Assembly: GCA_024640385.1 (NCBI GenBank)
Contig: JAHEFC010000063.1
Coordinates: 1-13,324, forward strand
Length of the DNA stretch: 13,324 nt
Direction of reading: 5' to 3'
Source of the DNA: Sphingobacteriales bacterium
Lineage (GTDB): Bacteria; Bacteroidota; Bacteroidia; Chitinophagales; Chitinophagaceae
Shown here: piece after piece, positions 1 through 7,443 of the stretch
How positions within the stretch are numbered: position 1 is the first letter of the stretch
Layout: the number at the start of each line of letters is the position of its first letter
Made by a program: the position numbers and the translations under genes
Notes under the pieces: model-generated
Databases searched by the model: none
What the model was told of the DNA's origin: nothing
Seen by the model: only the letters and a program-made list of their open reading frames with translations

Positions 1-664
1 GGCACTCTCCGGATGTATCAATATCACAGAAGAACTTTTCCTTGAAAAAGACGGTTCCGGTAAATACGTCACTACCATCAATATGGAAAAACTCCAGGAA
101 ATGATGGATATGATGAAAACCTATGCCCCAGACTCCCTGCAGGAAGCCGACCTCGGCAAGGTTATGCAGGATTCGATCCAGACCATGGTCAACGACCTTT
201 CGAAGATCCCGGGTATTTCGGAGGTGAAAAATGAAAACCCCGACAAAAACACCGTCATCGTTTCATTTCATTTTAAAGACGTCAGCGCTTTGAACGCCGC
301 ACTGCAGAAAAGGAGCGGAAAAACCACCAACGGAGAATATTTCAGCTATTCAAAAGGCAGCTTCAGCTGCAATGATAAATCCATCTCCGGCATGGGCGAT
401 ATGATGAACGAACTGAACAACAGCACAGATTCCCTGGCTTCGGGGGATATGCCAAAAATGGATGCCGAAGAAATGAAGTCGATGATGAAGATGCTGGACT
501 GGAGTATGAAGATGACAACGGTTTACCATTTCCCCACCAAAGTCACCAGCTTCAGCAATAAAATGGCCAAACTCTCGGAAGACGGCAAAACGGTCACCCT
601 GGAAATTGACCTGCTTGACGATAACAAAGACAAAACACTGGAGAACCGGATAAGCCTGAAGTAA
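1..664 (+). CDS. Methionine-rich lipoprotein of unknown function, 5' end outside window
   Basis: The reading frame is open from the left edge (first whole codon at base 2) to TAA at 662-664. An ATG exists at 83, but it is not the natural start: the codons before it read ALSGC-INITEELFLEKDGSG, where LSGC is a good lipobox, so the gene begins just upstream with a type II signal peptide and Cys is the lipidated residue. About 216 residues of mature protein are visible. The body has a DGSGKY strand segment, an IPGISEV segment and a C-terminal YHFPTKV...LSEDGKTVTLEIDL segment, resembling hypothetical lipoproteins seen in Bacteroidota. Methionine is strikingly frequent, with clusters MMDMM, GMGDMMNEL and MKSMMKML. 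No enzyme motif is recognised. It is likely envelope-anchored and its function is unknown. The frame, partial status and lipoprotein nature are well supported; any role is not. Confidence 0.85.
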   Translation, partial: ALSGCINITEELFLEKDGSGKYVTTINMEKLQEMMDMMKTYAPDSLQEADLGKVMQDSIQTMVNDLSKIPGISEVKNENPDKNTVIVSFHFKDVSALNAALQKRSGKTTNGEYFSYSKGSFSCNDKSISGMGDMMNELNNSTDSLASGDMPKMDAEEMKSMMKMLDWSMKMTTVYHFPTKVTSFSNKMAKLSEDGKTVTLEIDLLDDNKDKTLENRISLK

Positions 665-689
665 TGTGATGAATGTGGTTCATCACATT
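663..689. repeat. Inverted repeat IR1, 11-bp arms, 5-nt loop
   Basis: AATGTGATGAA (663-673) and TTCATCACATT (679-689) are perfect reverse complements separated by TGTGG. The left arm begins inside the TAA stop codon of the lipoprotein gene. It could end that transcript as a hairpin, but the stem is A/T-rich and no long T-run follows, so a protein-binding operator is equally possible. The TGTGA/TCACA ends recall CRP/FNR-type half-sites, but the spacing of 13 bp is not the CRP spacing of 6. Confidence 0.75.
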
Positions 690-699
690 TATCACATTT
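682..699 (+). repeat. Tandem 9-mer ATCACATTT x2
   Basis: ATCACATTT occurs at 682-690 and again immediately at 691-699. The first copy overlaps the right arm of IR1 and the second abuts the left arm of IR2. The repeat thus links the two inverted repeats into one continuous structured block. Confidence 0.7.
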
Positions 700-731
700 T
701 GTGTAATTTGTTGCAAACAACAAATTACACA
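700..731. repeat. Inverted repeat IR2, 14-bp arms, reaching the start codon
   Basis: TGTGTAATTTGTTG (700-713) and CAACAAATTACACA (718-731) are perfect reverse complements around the loop CAAA. The last paired base, 731, is the A of the ATG of the oxidoreductase gene. In RNA this would form a long uninterrupted stem directly against the start codon, leaving no free Shine-Dalgarno region. In DNA it would be a strong dyad for a regulator. It is not followed by a T-run on either strand, so it is not a typical intrinsic terminator. Regulatory meaning is inferred; the symmetry is read directly. Confidence 0.8.
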
Positions 732-2047
732 TGCCTTCCCGTCGCCATTTCATTAAAAACTCTGCTGCGCTTGCAGCAGGTGCTGGTATCATCAGCGGCT
801 TACCGCAGGAAAGTTTCGCATTTATCAGGAAAAGAATTTCACCGAACGACAAGATCGGAGTGGGTGCCATTGGCATCAACGGTATGGGTTGGGCCGATCT
901 GAGCTCCATGCTGAAAAATAATCCTGATACCCAATGCGTGGCCATTTGCGATGTTGATGCCAATGTGCTGGATAACAGGGCAGCGGAGCTGGAGAAAAAC
1001 TTTTCTATGAAGCCCGCGCGGTATGGTGACTACAGGAAGCTGCTGGCAGATAAGAATGTGGATGTGGTGATCATTGGCACGCCGGACCATTGGCATTGCT
1101 TACAGGCTGTTGAAGCCTGTTCAGCCGGCAAAGACGTGTATGTAGAGAAGCCGATAGCCAATTCGATCCACGAGATCCGCGCCATGGTCAACGCCCAGCA
1201 ACAATATAAAAAAGTAGTGCAGGTGGGACAGTGGCAGCGCAGCAACGGGCATTTTCAATCCGCACTTGAAACACTGCGCTCCGGTAGACTGGGGAACATT
1301 CGTATGGTGAAAGCCTGGGCCTACCAGGGTTGGATGAAGAATATACCTAAAAAACCTGACGAAGCCGTTCCTGCCGGTGTTGATTATAATATGTGGCTCG
1401 GTCCTGCACAGAAAAGACCATTTAATCCAAACAGGTTCCATTTCAATTTCAGGTGGTTCTGGGATTATGCCGGCGGCCTGATGACAGACTGGGGAGTTCA
1501 CCTGGTTGACTATGCCCTGCTGGGAATGGATGCAAAAGACCCGCTAACGGTGATGGCCAGTGGCGGAAAAATGGCCTATCCCGATGACGCTGCTGAAACA
1601 CCGGATACGCTGGCCACAACTTACGACTTTGGTAATTTCATTTTACTATGGGAACATGCCCAGGCCATCAACGGTGGCAATTACGGCCGTGATCATGGCA
1701 TAGCTTATATCGGCAATAATGGGACCCTGGTACTGGACCGTGGCGGATGGGAGATCATACCCGAAGGAAAAAGCATGGAAGCAATGACAGTAAAAAGATG
1801 GGACGACGGCCTTGCCAAGAACACAAAGAATTTCATTGAAGTGGTAAAAAGCCGTGACTTCTCCAAGCTGAACGCCCCTGTTCAGGCTGGTGCCACGGTA
1901 GCCACAGTTTGCCAGATGGGAAACATCGCCTACAAAACCGGGAAAAAGCTGACATGGGACAAGAACAAACAATTATTCACTGATCCCGCTGCCAACAAAT
2001 TGATCACACCGGTGTACCACAATAATTTTAAACTGCCCAAAATATGA
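731..2047 (+). CDS. Tat-exported Gfo/Idh/MocA-family NAD(P)-dependent oxidoreductase
   Basis: The 438-residue product belongs to the Gfo/Idh/MocA dehydrogenase family, which oxidises or reduces sugar-type substrates using bound NAD(P). The N-terminus MPSRRHFIKNSAALAAGAG is a twin-arginine signal, so the folded, cofactor-loaded enzyme is probably exported. A Rossmann fold follows (IGVGAIGINGMG, about residues 42-53; ICDVD, about 73-77), then GTPDHWH and the family EKP motif with Lys140. The C-terminal domain contains GGLMTDWGVHLVD with Asp253 and His257, typical positions for substrate/catalytic residues. Start at 731 is the first in-frame ATG after a TAA at 704-706 and is needed for the Tat motif. 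The stop overlaps the start of the DUF1080 gene (ATGA), so the two are translationally coupled. Exact substrate is not visible; a glycoside 3-dehydrogenase role is inferred from the neighbour. Confidence 0.92.
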   Translation: MPSRRHFIKNSAALAAGAGIISGLPQESFAFIRKRISPNDKIGVGAIGINGMGWADLSSMLKNNPDTQCVAICDVDANVLDNRAAELEKNFSMKPARYGDYRKLLADKNVDVVIIGTPDHWHCLQAVEACSAGKDVYVEKPIANSIHEIRAMVNAQQQYKKVVQVGQWQRSNGHFQSALETLRSGRLGNIRMVKAWAYQGWMKNIPKKPDEAVPAGVDYNMWLGPAQKRPFNPNRFHFNFRWFWDYAGGLMTDWGVHLVDYALLGMDAKDPLTVMASGGKMAYPDDAAETPDTLATTYDFGNFILLWEHAQAINGGNYGRDHGIAYIGNNGTLVLDRGGWEIIPEGKSMEAMTVKRWDDGLAKNTKNFIEVVKSRDFSKLNAPVQAGATVATVCQMGNIAYKTGKKLTWDKNKQLFTDPAANKLITPVYHNNFKLPKI

Positions 2048-2802
2048 CCCCCATGCGATATAGATTTTTATTTGCGTTTTTGACATTAGCCGTCTTTGCA
2101 AGTGCACAGGAAATTGACAGGTCCAAAGGAGATCCCAAACTCAGCGAATACTGGTCACCGGTTGCACCGGTTGTAACTCCAGGTAAAACATCGCAGGAAC
2201 CGCCCAGCGATGCCGTTGTATTATTCAATGGAAAAGATTTTTCCAATTGGGTAAGTGCAAAAGATGGCAATGCTGCCCCCTGGACCATTGAAGGCGATGC
2301 CATGGTGGTAAAACCGGGAAGCGGAGGTATCAAAACCAAAATGGGCTTTGGCGATTGCCAGTTGCATATTGAATTCAGGACACCGGCCAAAGTGGAAGGT
2401 GAAAGCCAGGGAAGAGGTAACAGCGGCATTTTCCTGATGGACAGGTACGAGCTCCAGGTACTGGATAATTACAACAACAAAACCTATGTGAACGGACAGG
2501 CCGGAAGCATCTATAAACAACTCCCCCCGTTGGTGAATGCCTGCAGGCCCCCGGGAGAATGGCAGACCTACGATATCATATTCACTGCACCCCGCTTCTA
2601 CTCCGATGGCAGGGTTCAGTCACAGGCACGCATAACCGTAATGCATAACGGGGTGCTTGTTCAGAACAATGCAACGCTCTGGGGCGGTACTGAATACATA
2701 GGATCTCCTGTCTATAAAAAACACAGTGACAGGGAACCGATCACCCTGCAGGACCACAATAATCTCACCGCATTCAGGAATATCTGGATACGGGAACTAT
2801 AG
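2044..2802 (+). CDS. Secreted DUF1080 / 3-keto-disaccharide hydrolase family protein
   Basis: The product has 252 residues from ATG 2044, or 249 from ATG 2053. The second start gives a compact Sec signal, MRYRFLFAFLTLAVFASA, ending at ASA-QE; the first overlaps the upstream TGA. The mature part matches the DUF1080 (PF06439) fold, a concanavalin-like β-sandwich: VVLFNGKDFSNW, WTIEGDAMVV, FGDCQLHIEFRTP, GRGNSGIFLMDRYELQVLD, GSIYKQLPP, GEWQTYDIIFTAPRF, and the C-terminal ITLQDHNNLTAFRNIWIREL. Members are described as hydrolases of 3-keto-glycosides; others have only structural annotation. Overlap with the exported oxidoreductase suggests that the oxidised product of that enzyme is cleaved here in the periplasm or at the cell surface. 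Family assignment is strong; substrate and partnership are inference. Confidence 0.92.
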   Translation: MTPMRYRFLFAFLTLAVFASAQEIDRSKGDPKLSEYWSPVAPVVTPGKTSQEPPSDAVVLFNGKDFSNWVSAKDGNAAPWTIEGDAMVVKPGSGGIKTKMGFGDCQLHIEFRTPAKVEGESQGRGNSGIFLMDRYELQVLDNYNNKTYVNGQAGSIYKQLPPLVNACRPPGEWQTYDIIFTAPRFYSDGRVQSQARITVMHNGVLVQNNATLWGGTEYIGSPVYKKHSDREPITLQDHNNLTAFRNIWIREL

Positions 2803-2814
2803 ATTGGAGGCTAT

Positions 2815-3195
2815 TTATTTCAACAATCTTATCGTCAGCGGATACCTGTACACTTTGTTCTCACTGGCTTTAAGTGCGGCAATGATACAAAACACAAGGT
2901 CCATAACCCCGGGTATCCAGAGAAATATGATACCGATCAGCGTGATGAACAGAATAATGCCGATGATCCCCAGGGTAAGCTGAAAATTGAAAGCTTCTTT
3001 GGCATGCTCAGCCACATACGGTGAATCATCTTTCTTCCATAAATAAATGATCAGGGGAGGAAGTATCCAGAAAAATATGCCAAGCGCATGGCAAAGGATG
3101 GCAAGTGTTCTTTCGTCATCAGTTGGTTTATACGGCCCCGGCTCAACTCCCTCCTTTTTGAAACCGCTTTCCCAGTATGATTGTTGCTGATCCAT
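2815..3195 (-). CDS. DUF4870 domain-containing small membrane protein
   Basis: The product has 126 residues. A polar N-terminus of about 25 residues (MDQQQSYWESGFKKEG) is followed by three hydrophobic stretches: LAILCHALGIFFWILPPLII, FQLTLGIIGIILFITLIGII and LWIPGVMDLVFCIIAALKA. Family hallmarks are visible: the early His (CHALG), the KKDDSPYVAEHAKEAFNFQ loop, and the closing YRYPLTIRLLK. This is the DUF4870/Tic20-like family of inner-membrane proteins, with no defined biochemical role. It converges on the DUF1080 gene with only 12 bp between the stops and no obvious terminator hairpin. ATG at 3195-3193 is the first in-frame start. It appears to be a single-gene transcript with its promoter in 3196-3260. 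Confidence 0.9.
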   Translation of the reverse strand: MDQQQSYWESGFKKEGVEPGPYKPTDDERTLAILCHALGIFFWILPPLIIYLWKKDDSPYVAEHAKEAFNFQLTLGIIGIILFITLIGIIFLWIPGVMDLVFCIIAALKASENKVYRYPLTIRLLK

Positions 3196-3375
3196 AATAT
3201 GCAGATTGTATTTATAAATATAACTTTTTCATACCGTATTTTCCAGTTGGCCCTCCCTTCCCTGCACCGACTGTTTCTATAACTTACCAGATACTCAGTT
3301 GCAATTCTTTTGGGCTGTATTGCGGACTACCTTTTGGATGGTTTAAATGTTACCTTTAAAACTGCAAAACCTGCC
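3196..3375. promoter_or_regulatory. Divergent intergenic region (DUF4870 gene / sensor kinase gene)
   Basis: These 180 bp separate the minus-strand DUF4870 gene from the plus-strand kinase gene. I see no coding capacity of note. Near the DUF4870 side is an A/T-rich palindrome, TATTTATAAATA (3209-3220), overlapping a minus-strand TATATTTA (3222-3215) that fits the Bacteroidota -7 box TAnnTTTG in all but the last base. On the kinase side TACCTTT occurs twice in direct orientation (3328-3334 and 3351-3357). Both could be imperfect -7 boxes, but no well-spaced TTTG -33 element accompanies them. Promoter positions are tentative. Confidence 0.35.
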
Positions 3376-6300
3376 ATGCCAGGTCTCAAACACATAACCA
3401 CACCAACCCGCATTAGCTGTTTCCGGGGTGATCTTGTCATCCTGGCATTGCTGCAGCTGGTCTTTTTCTCCCTGGCAAACGGGCAGGAGTATACTGACAG
3501 GTACAGGATGGTGGAGTGGAACTATGACAAAGGATTGTCTCTTGGATTCAAGAACAGTATGATCCAGGACGTGAATGGCTTTCTGTGGATCACCAGTCCG
3601 CTGGGCGTCAACAAGTTCGACGGAGGCCGTTTTGAAGTATACCATCCTGAAATATCCGGCCCGGCAAAACCCAATAGTTCCTACAGTTTTTCACTGGTTG
3701 AAGACAGCTCCCACAACCTTTGGATCGGCACCAATAAGGGTCTCCTGTTCCACGATACCAGGGCCGATAGTTTTGGCAGCATATTTCCCAGGGTAACCTC
3801 CTATGCTACCATCACAACCATCATCCCTTTTGCTGCCAGCCCCACAGATATATTCTGCATCGAATCAGCAAACCAGATCGTTGCATACAACAGTTCCACA
3901 TTCGAAAGAAAACTGATCGCTACGATCCCCGGCGATCTGACGCTAAAGAACAGCCTGTTGATGCAGTCTTCTGTTTTTGACCCGGTACAGAACAGGATCT
4001 GGATTGTAAAGGGAGACCAGTTCGATCAACAGGATGGCCTTATCTCGATCGATGCAAGATCAGGCAAACAACGCTATTTCAAATGGCCCTGCCTCCTGCC
4101 GAAGCTCAAACACCAACACTGGACCAGGAGCATCTGCCTGGATAAAAACAGGAGAAGGATCTGGATCAACAGCGCCGATGGTCTTTTATGGTACGACCTG
4201 GAAACTGGTCACATCGGAAGAACTGCTGCATTAGAAAATCTTACGAAACAGAACAAATACTCAAACGCACTGGGAATCAATATAGATAAGGCAGGAAAGA
4301 TCTGGTTCTCCACCCATTCCGATGGCATGTTCATTTATCATCCGGAGGAAGACCGGATGGAGCCCCTATTCTGTGATCCGAATACACAGCTGACAATTGG
4401 CCAGGGAAATATGAGCATCTACTTTGACAAACGAGACATGGTTTGGCTGGGCTATACCATCATGTCGAAAGGCATGATACAATTGGTCCGTCACGAGCAA
4501 GCTGTTACCAAACTGACCAAAGATAAGATCGGCAACCAGCCGGTCACCAACCTGGTTGCGGGTGACAATGGAATGGTGATACTGGGAACTCCGGCTGGCA
4601 CACTCGCCTGGAATACCAGGAACAATAACATTGGCACATTCTCCGGCACTTATAACATATCTGTATCTGAAGGTGAAAGAGTGATAGGGATTGACACCCT
4701 GAATAAAAAAGCATGGACACTCTCGTCCAACAACAGCATGCTTGAAGAAAAGGATCTCATCACAAAAAACTCACGCAAGATCATTTTCCCCGAAGAAAAA
4801 GAACCTCCAATTAATTTTATTGTAGCCAACCTGACACGTCCATTCAGGAAAGGGATCATTATGCTGGCAGACAATCATGGCATCTACCAGGCACAGGCAG
4901 GCAAAACAAGCGCTGAAAAGATAATCGACCTCCCCTACCATGTTACCAATATATCGCTGGCCAATGAGGAGTATATTTTTGTGAGGCTTCATTTCACTGC
5001 ACGAAACCTCTGCTTTAAAAGAACATCTGAAAAATGGGATTTACGCCCAAACCCGATCGACAATATCAACTGGTCAAGTATCCATTTCGATAAAAGAACA
5101 AAGTCTTACTGGGTTGGCGCTTTACAGCAACTTTACCATTTTGACTCCTCATTCAACCTCATAAAAAAATATACAGGTTCAGACGGCCTCGAAGTGCTGG
5201 ACATAGTTACACTTACTTCTTCCAATGACGGTAAGATCTGGTTCAACACTTCGCAGGGGCGCATTACCTGCCTTGATCCCTCTACCGGTATATTTACGCT
5301 GCTATCTGTTAAGGATGGCTATACCGGCAACTATTTCGGCTGGCAACCCCCTTTCCTGTCAGACCAGGCAGGAGCCATCATATATGCAGGCAATAACGGC
5401 CTGATTCGTATTGAACCCGGAAAGATCCGGCGCGCCCCTTCACCAAATATTTATATCAAAAGCATCTTGGTCAACGGGAAACCATATTCCAGGAATATCT
5501 ATGCGGATAACATTGCGAACCTTGATCTACCCTATGATCACAAAAACATCAGTTTTGAAACCGGTTTGCTGGACTTCAACGATCAGCAGTATTCGCGTAT
5601 AAGATACCGGATGGATGGAGCAAATAACCAGTGGCAGATAGTCGACCCCGGACAGCATATTCAATACAACCAACTATCGCCCGGGAAATATACATTCATT
5701 CTCCAGGCTGCCGGTTCCGGTAATAATTTCAATGGACCCCAGAAGGTTTTAGGGATAAATATAGAGCCGGCATTTTGGCAGACACCCATTTTCTGGCTGT
5801 TCTCGATCGTTGCAGCTTCACTGATTATCTACCTGCTTGCCCGGAAAAGGGTGAGAGACAAATACAAAAGAAAACTGGAGATCTCTATGAAAGAGTTGCA
5901 GTTGACTGAAATGAAACAGAAAACATTTGAGCTTGAACAAAAAGCCCTGGCACTGGAAATGAAAACACTCAGGGCTCAAATGAATCCACACTTCATTTTC
6001 AACTCATTGAATTCTGTTAACAGATTCATTCTACAGAACAACAGGAATGAAGCTTCAGCGTATCTGACCAAGTTTTCCAAACTCATCAGGATGATCCTAC
6101 AGCATTCTCAGGAACAACTGATCCCGCTGGAAAATGAACTGGACGCACTTAAACTATATCTCGAACTCGAATCCATCCGCTTTGAAAACAAGTTCGAATT
6201 CAAAACCTCAGTTCAATCGTCCATAGATACTGCCGAAGTAAAAGTGCCGCCCCTGATCATACAACCTTATGCGGAAAATGCGATCTGGCATGGATTGATG

Positions 6301-6597
6301 CATAAAGAATCCAAAGGCAGGCTGGATATTGAGCTAACGGCGGAAGATCAATACCTGTTCATCAGTATCACTGACGATGGAGTAGGGCGCAAAAAAGCGG
6401 CAGGACTTGATAACAAGCCTGACAATCACAAATCGATAGGCATGCGACTGACACAGGAGAGGATCCGGAACCTCGCCCAGGGTACTGAAGAGTCTTATGT
6501 GCAGGTATTCGACCTGACCAACCCTGACGGATCGCCGGCAGGCACCGAAGTAACTATAAAAATACCATTGATCTATGATCAGAGCAATTACAGTTGA
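3376..6597 (+). CDS. β-propeller / Y_Y_Y / LytS-type sensor histidine kinase
   Basis: From ATG 3376 the product has 1073 residues. The frame is open further left, but only a TTG (3310) is available there, and 3376 gives a better signal sequence (hydrophobic LVILALLQLVFFSLANG, about residues 22-38). The periplasmic part carries Reg_prop-like propeller repeats (GFLWITSPLGVNKFDG, NLWIGTNKGLLFHD, RIWINSADGLLWYD, KIWFSTHSDGMFIYH, KIWFNTSQGRITCLD), then a Y_Y_Y domain (FETGLLDFNDQQYSRIRYRM to LSPGKYTFILQAAG). One transmembrane helix, FWLFSIVAASLIIYLLA, lies near residue 810, followed by a charged coiled coil. The cytoplasmic His_kinase domain (PF06580) has NPHFIFNSLN with His872, the N-box QPYAENAIWHGL with Asn968, and DDGVG. 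It would autophosphorylate and pass phosphate to the regulator that overlaps its 3' end by 23 bp. Such sensors usually sense envelope or glycan-linked signals; the ligand here is unknown. Confidence 0.93.
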   Translation: MPGLKHITTPTRISCFRGDLVILALLQLVFFSLANGQEYTDRYRMVEWNYDKGLSLGFKNSMIQDVNGFLWITSPLGVNKFDGGRFEVYHPEISGPAKPNSSYSFSLVEDSSHNLWIGTNKGLLFHDTRADSFGSIFPRVTSYATITTIIPFAASPTDIFCIESANQIVAYNSSTFERKLIATIPGDLTLKNSLLMQSSVFDPVQNRIWIVKGDQFDQQDGLISIDARSGKQRYFKWPCLLPKLKHQHWTRSICLDKNRRRIWINSADGLLWYDLETGHIGRTAALENLTKQNKYSNALGINIDKAGKIWFSTHSDGMFIYHPEEDRMEPLFCDPNTQLTIGQGNMSIYFDKRDMVWLGYTIMSKGMIQLVRHEQAVTKLTKDKIGNQPVTNLVAGDNGMVILGTPAGTLAWNTRNNNIGTFSGTYNISVSEGERVIGIDTLNKKAWTLSSNNSMLEEKDLITKNSRKIIFPEEKEPPINFIVANLTRPFRKGIIMLADNHGIYQAQAGKTSAEKIIDLPYHVTNISLANEEYIFVRLHFTARNLCFKRTSEKWDLRPNPIDNINWSSIHFDKRTKSYWVGALQQLYHFDSSFNLIKKYTGSDGLEVLDIVTLTSSNDGKIWFNTSQGRITCLDPSTGIFTLLSVKDGYTGNYFGWQPPFLSDQAGAIIYAGNNGLIRIEPGKIRRAPSPNIYIKSILVNGKPYSRNIYADNIANLDLPYDHKNISFETGLLDFNDQQYSRIRYRMDGANNQWQIVDPGQHIQYNQLSPGKYTFILQAAGSGNNFNGPQKVLGINIEPAFWQTPIFWLFSIVAASLIIYLLARKRVRDKYKRKLEISMKELQLTEMKQKTFELEQKALALEMKTLRAQMNPHFIFNSLNSVNRFILQNNRNEASAYLTKFSKLIRMILQHSQEQLIPLENELDALKLYLELESIRFENKFEFKTSVQSSIDTAEVKVPPLIIQPYAENAIWHGLMHKESKGRLDIELTAEDQYLFISITDDGVGRKKAAGLDNKPDNHKSIGMRLTQERIRNLAQGTEESYVQVFDLTNPDGSPAGTEVTIKIPLIYDQSNYS

Positions 6598-7327
6598 CGA
6601 TGAAAAACATTGCCTGGACACACTTGATATCCTGCTCCAGGAAAACTGTGCCGATATCAGGGTGATGGAAAGGTGCACCTCAGCCAAACAGGCAATTGCT
6701 GCCATAGAAAAACATCAACCGGATCTTGTATTCCTGGATATCGAGATGCCAGTCATGAATGGATTTGAATTGCTTGAACAATTTGCAGAAATACCTTTCT
6801 CTGTGATCTTCACCACCAGCTTCAACCAATACGCGATCAAAGCCATACATCTCAGTGCACTTGATTATTTACTGAAACCAATAGATCCGGCAGATCTCAT
6901 CGAAGCGGTGAAAAAGATCGAAAAAAGAAAGCAGTTCCCTTCGCACGAACAGCTCCAGATCCTGATCGACAGAATGCAGGAAAAGAAAAACGGCTTTCAT
7001 AAGATCGCCGTACCCACTGCAGAAGGATTTGAACTCATCCCCTATGAATTACTGATCAGGTGTGAGGCGGAAGACAATTACACCCATCTTTTTCTGAAGG
7101 ATAAGAGAAAACTCACTGCATGCAGAACACTGAAAGAAATGGAAGAACACCTGGCTGAATTTTCAATATTCACCCGCGTACATCATTCTTACATGGTCAA
7201 CCTTAACGAGATCGTAAAATATGTGAGGGGCGAAGGTGGATACCTGGTGATGAGCGACGGAGCTACGGTAAGTGTATCAAGAAGCAGGAAAGACGCTTTG
7301 ATCAGGCTGTTTGAAAGAAACACATAA
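6575..7327 (+). CDS. LytTR-family response regulator
   Basis: The 250-residue product is a response regulator of the LytR/AlgR type. The receiver domain (about 1-120) has acidic residues Asp8-Asp9, phosphoacceptor Asp55 in LVFLDIEMPVMNG, the FTTS switch region and the conserved Lys in DYLLKPID. The LytTR DNA-binding domain (about 140-248) shows KIAVPTAEGFELIPYELLIR, EAEDNYTHLFL, FTRVHHSYMVNLNEIVKY and VSVSRSRKDALIRLF, all standard for the family. ATG 6575 gives the canonical MIRAITVDDEK start and overlaps the kinase gene by 23 bp, so the two are one transcription unit and surely cognate. Targets are not shown by the sequence; the nearest candidates are its own operon and the haloperoxidase-like gene 116 bp downstream. 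Confidence 0.95.
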   Translation: MIRAITVDDEKHCLDTLDILLQENCADIRVMERCTSAKQAIAAIEKHQPDLVFLDIEMPVMNGFELLEQFAEIPFSVIFTTSFNQYAIKAIHLSALDYLLKPIDPADLIEAVKKIEKRKQFPSHEQLQILIDRMQEKKNGFHKIAVPTAEGFELIPYELLIRCEAEDNYTHLFLKDKRKLTACRTLKEMEEHLAEFSIFTRVHHSYMVNLNEIVKYVRGEGGYLVMSDGATVSVSRSRKDALIRLFERNT

Positions 7328-7443
7328 TGGCAATTGCCAAACACCAAGCCATAACCTCTAACCACTGCCAATAATATCTTACTACTCATTGGAATGGGGA
7401 AAAGGTGAAACCTGAATTTATCTTTCATGATAATCTTCAGGGT
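7328..7443 (+). promoter_or_regulatory. Spacer with 12-bp palindrome TGGCAATTGCCA
   Basis: Right after the regulator's TAA is the perfect palindrome TGGCAATTGCCA (7328-7339). Farther on, GCCATAA (7348) and GCCAATAA (7367) form a loose direct repeat 19 bp apart. TATCTTTC (7419-7426) resembles a -7 box with one mismatch, but no good -33 partner is placed. I see no terminator hairpin with a T-run, so read-through from the kinase/regulator genes into the lipoprotein gene is possible. Confidence 0.35.

Noticed and set aside
83..664. Treating ATG 83 as the start of a complete first gene
   Set aside because: The same frame is open to the left edge and encodes a lipobox (LSGC), so the gene starts outside the window.
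665..687. CRP/FNR operator (TGTGA...TCACA)
   Set aside because: The half-sites are separated by 13 bp instead of 6, and they form part of a longer 11-bp dyad, so the resemblance is probably coincidental.
731..2047. Assigning the oxidoreductase to glycoside hydrolase family GH109
   Set aside because: GH109 enzymes also have Tat signals and a Gfo/Idh/MocA fold, but I do not see their specific sequence features here, and the DUF1080 partner fits a dehydrogenase role better.
2803..2814. Terminator between the convergent DUF1080 and DUF4870 genes
   Set aside because: The 12-bp gap has no dyad symmetry or T-run.
3310..3375. TTG-initiated N-terminal extension of the sensor kinase
   Set aside because: The codon is TTG, not ATG. 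The extension adds 22 residues before the signal sequence, and ATG 3376 gives a normal exported start.
7405..7443. GTG start for the haloperoxidase-like protein
   Set aside because: It would place 13 extra residues before a proper lipoprotein signal; ATG 7444 fits better.
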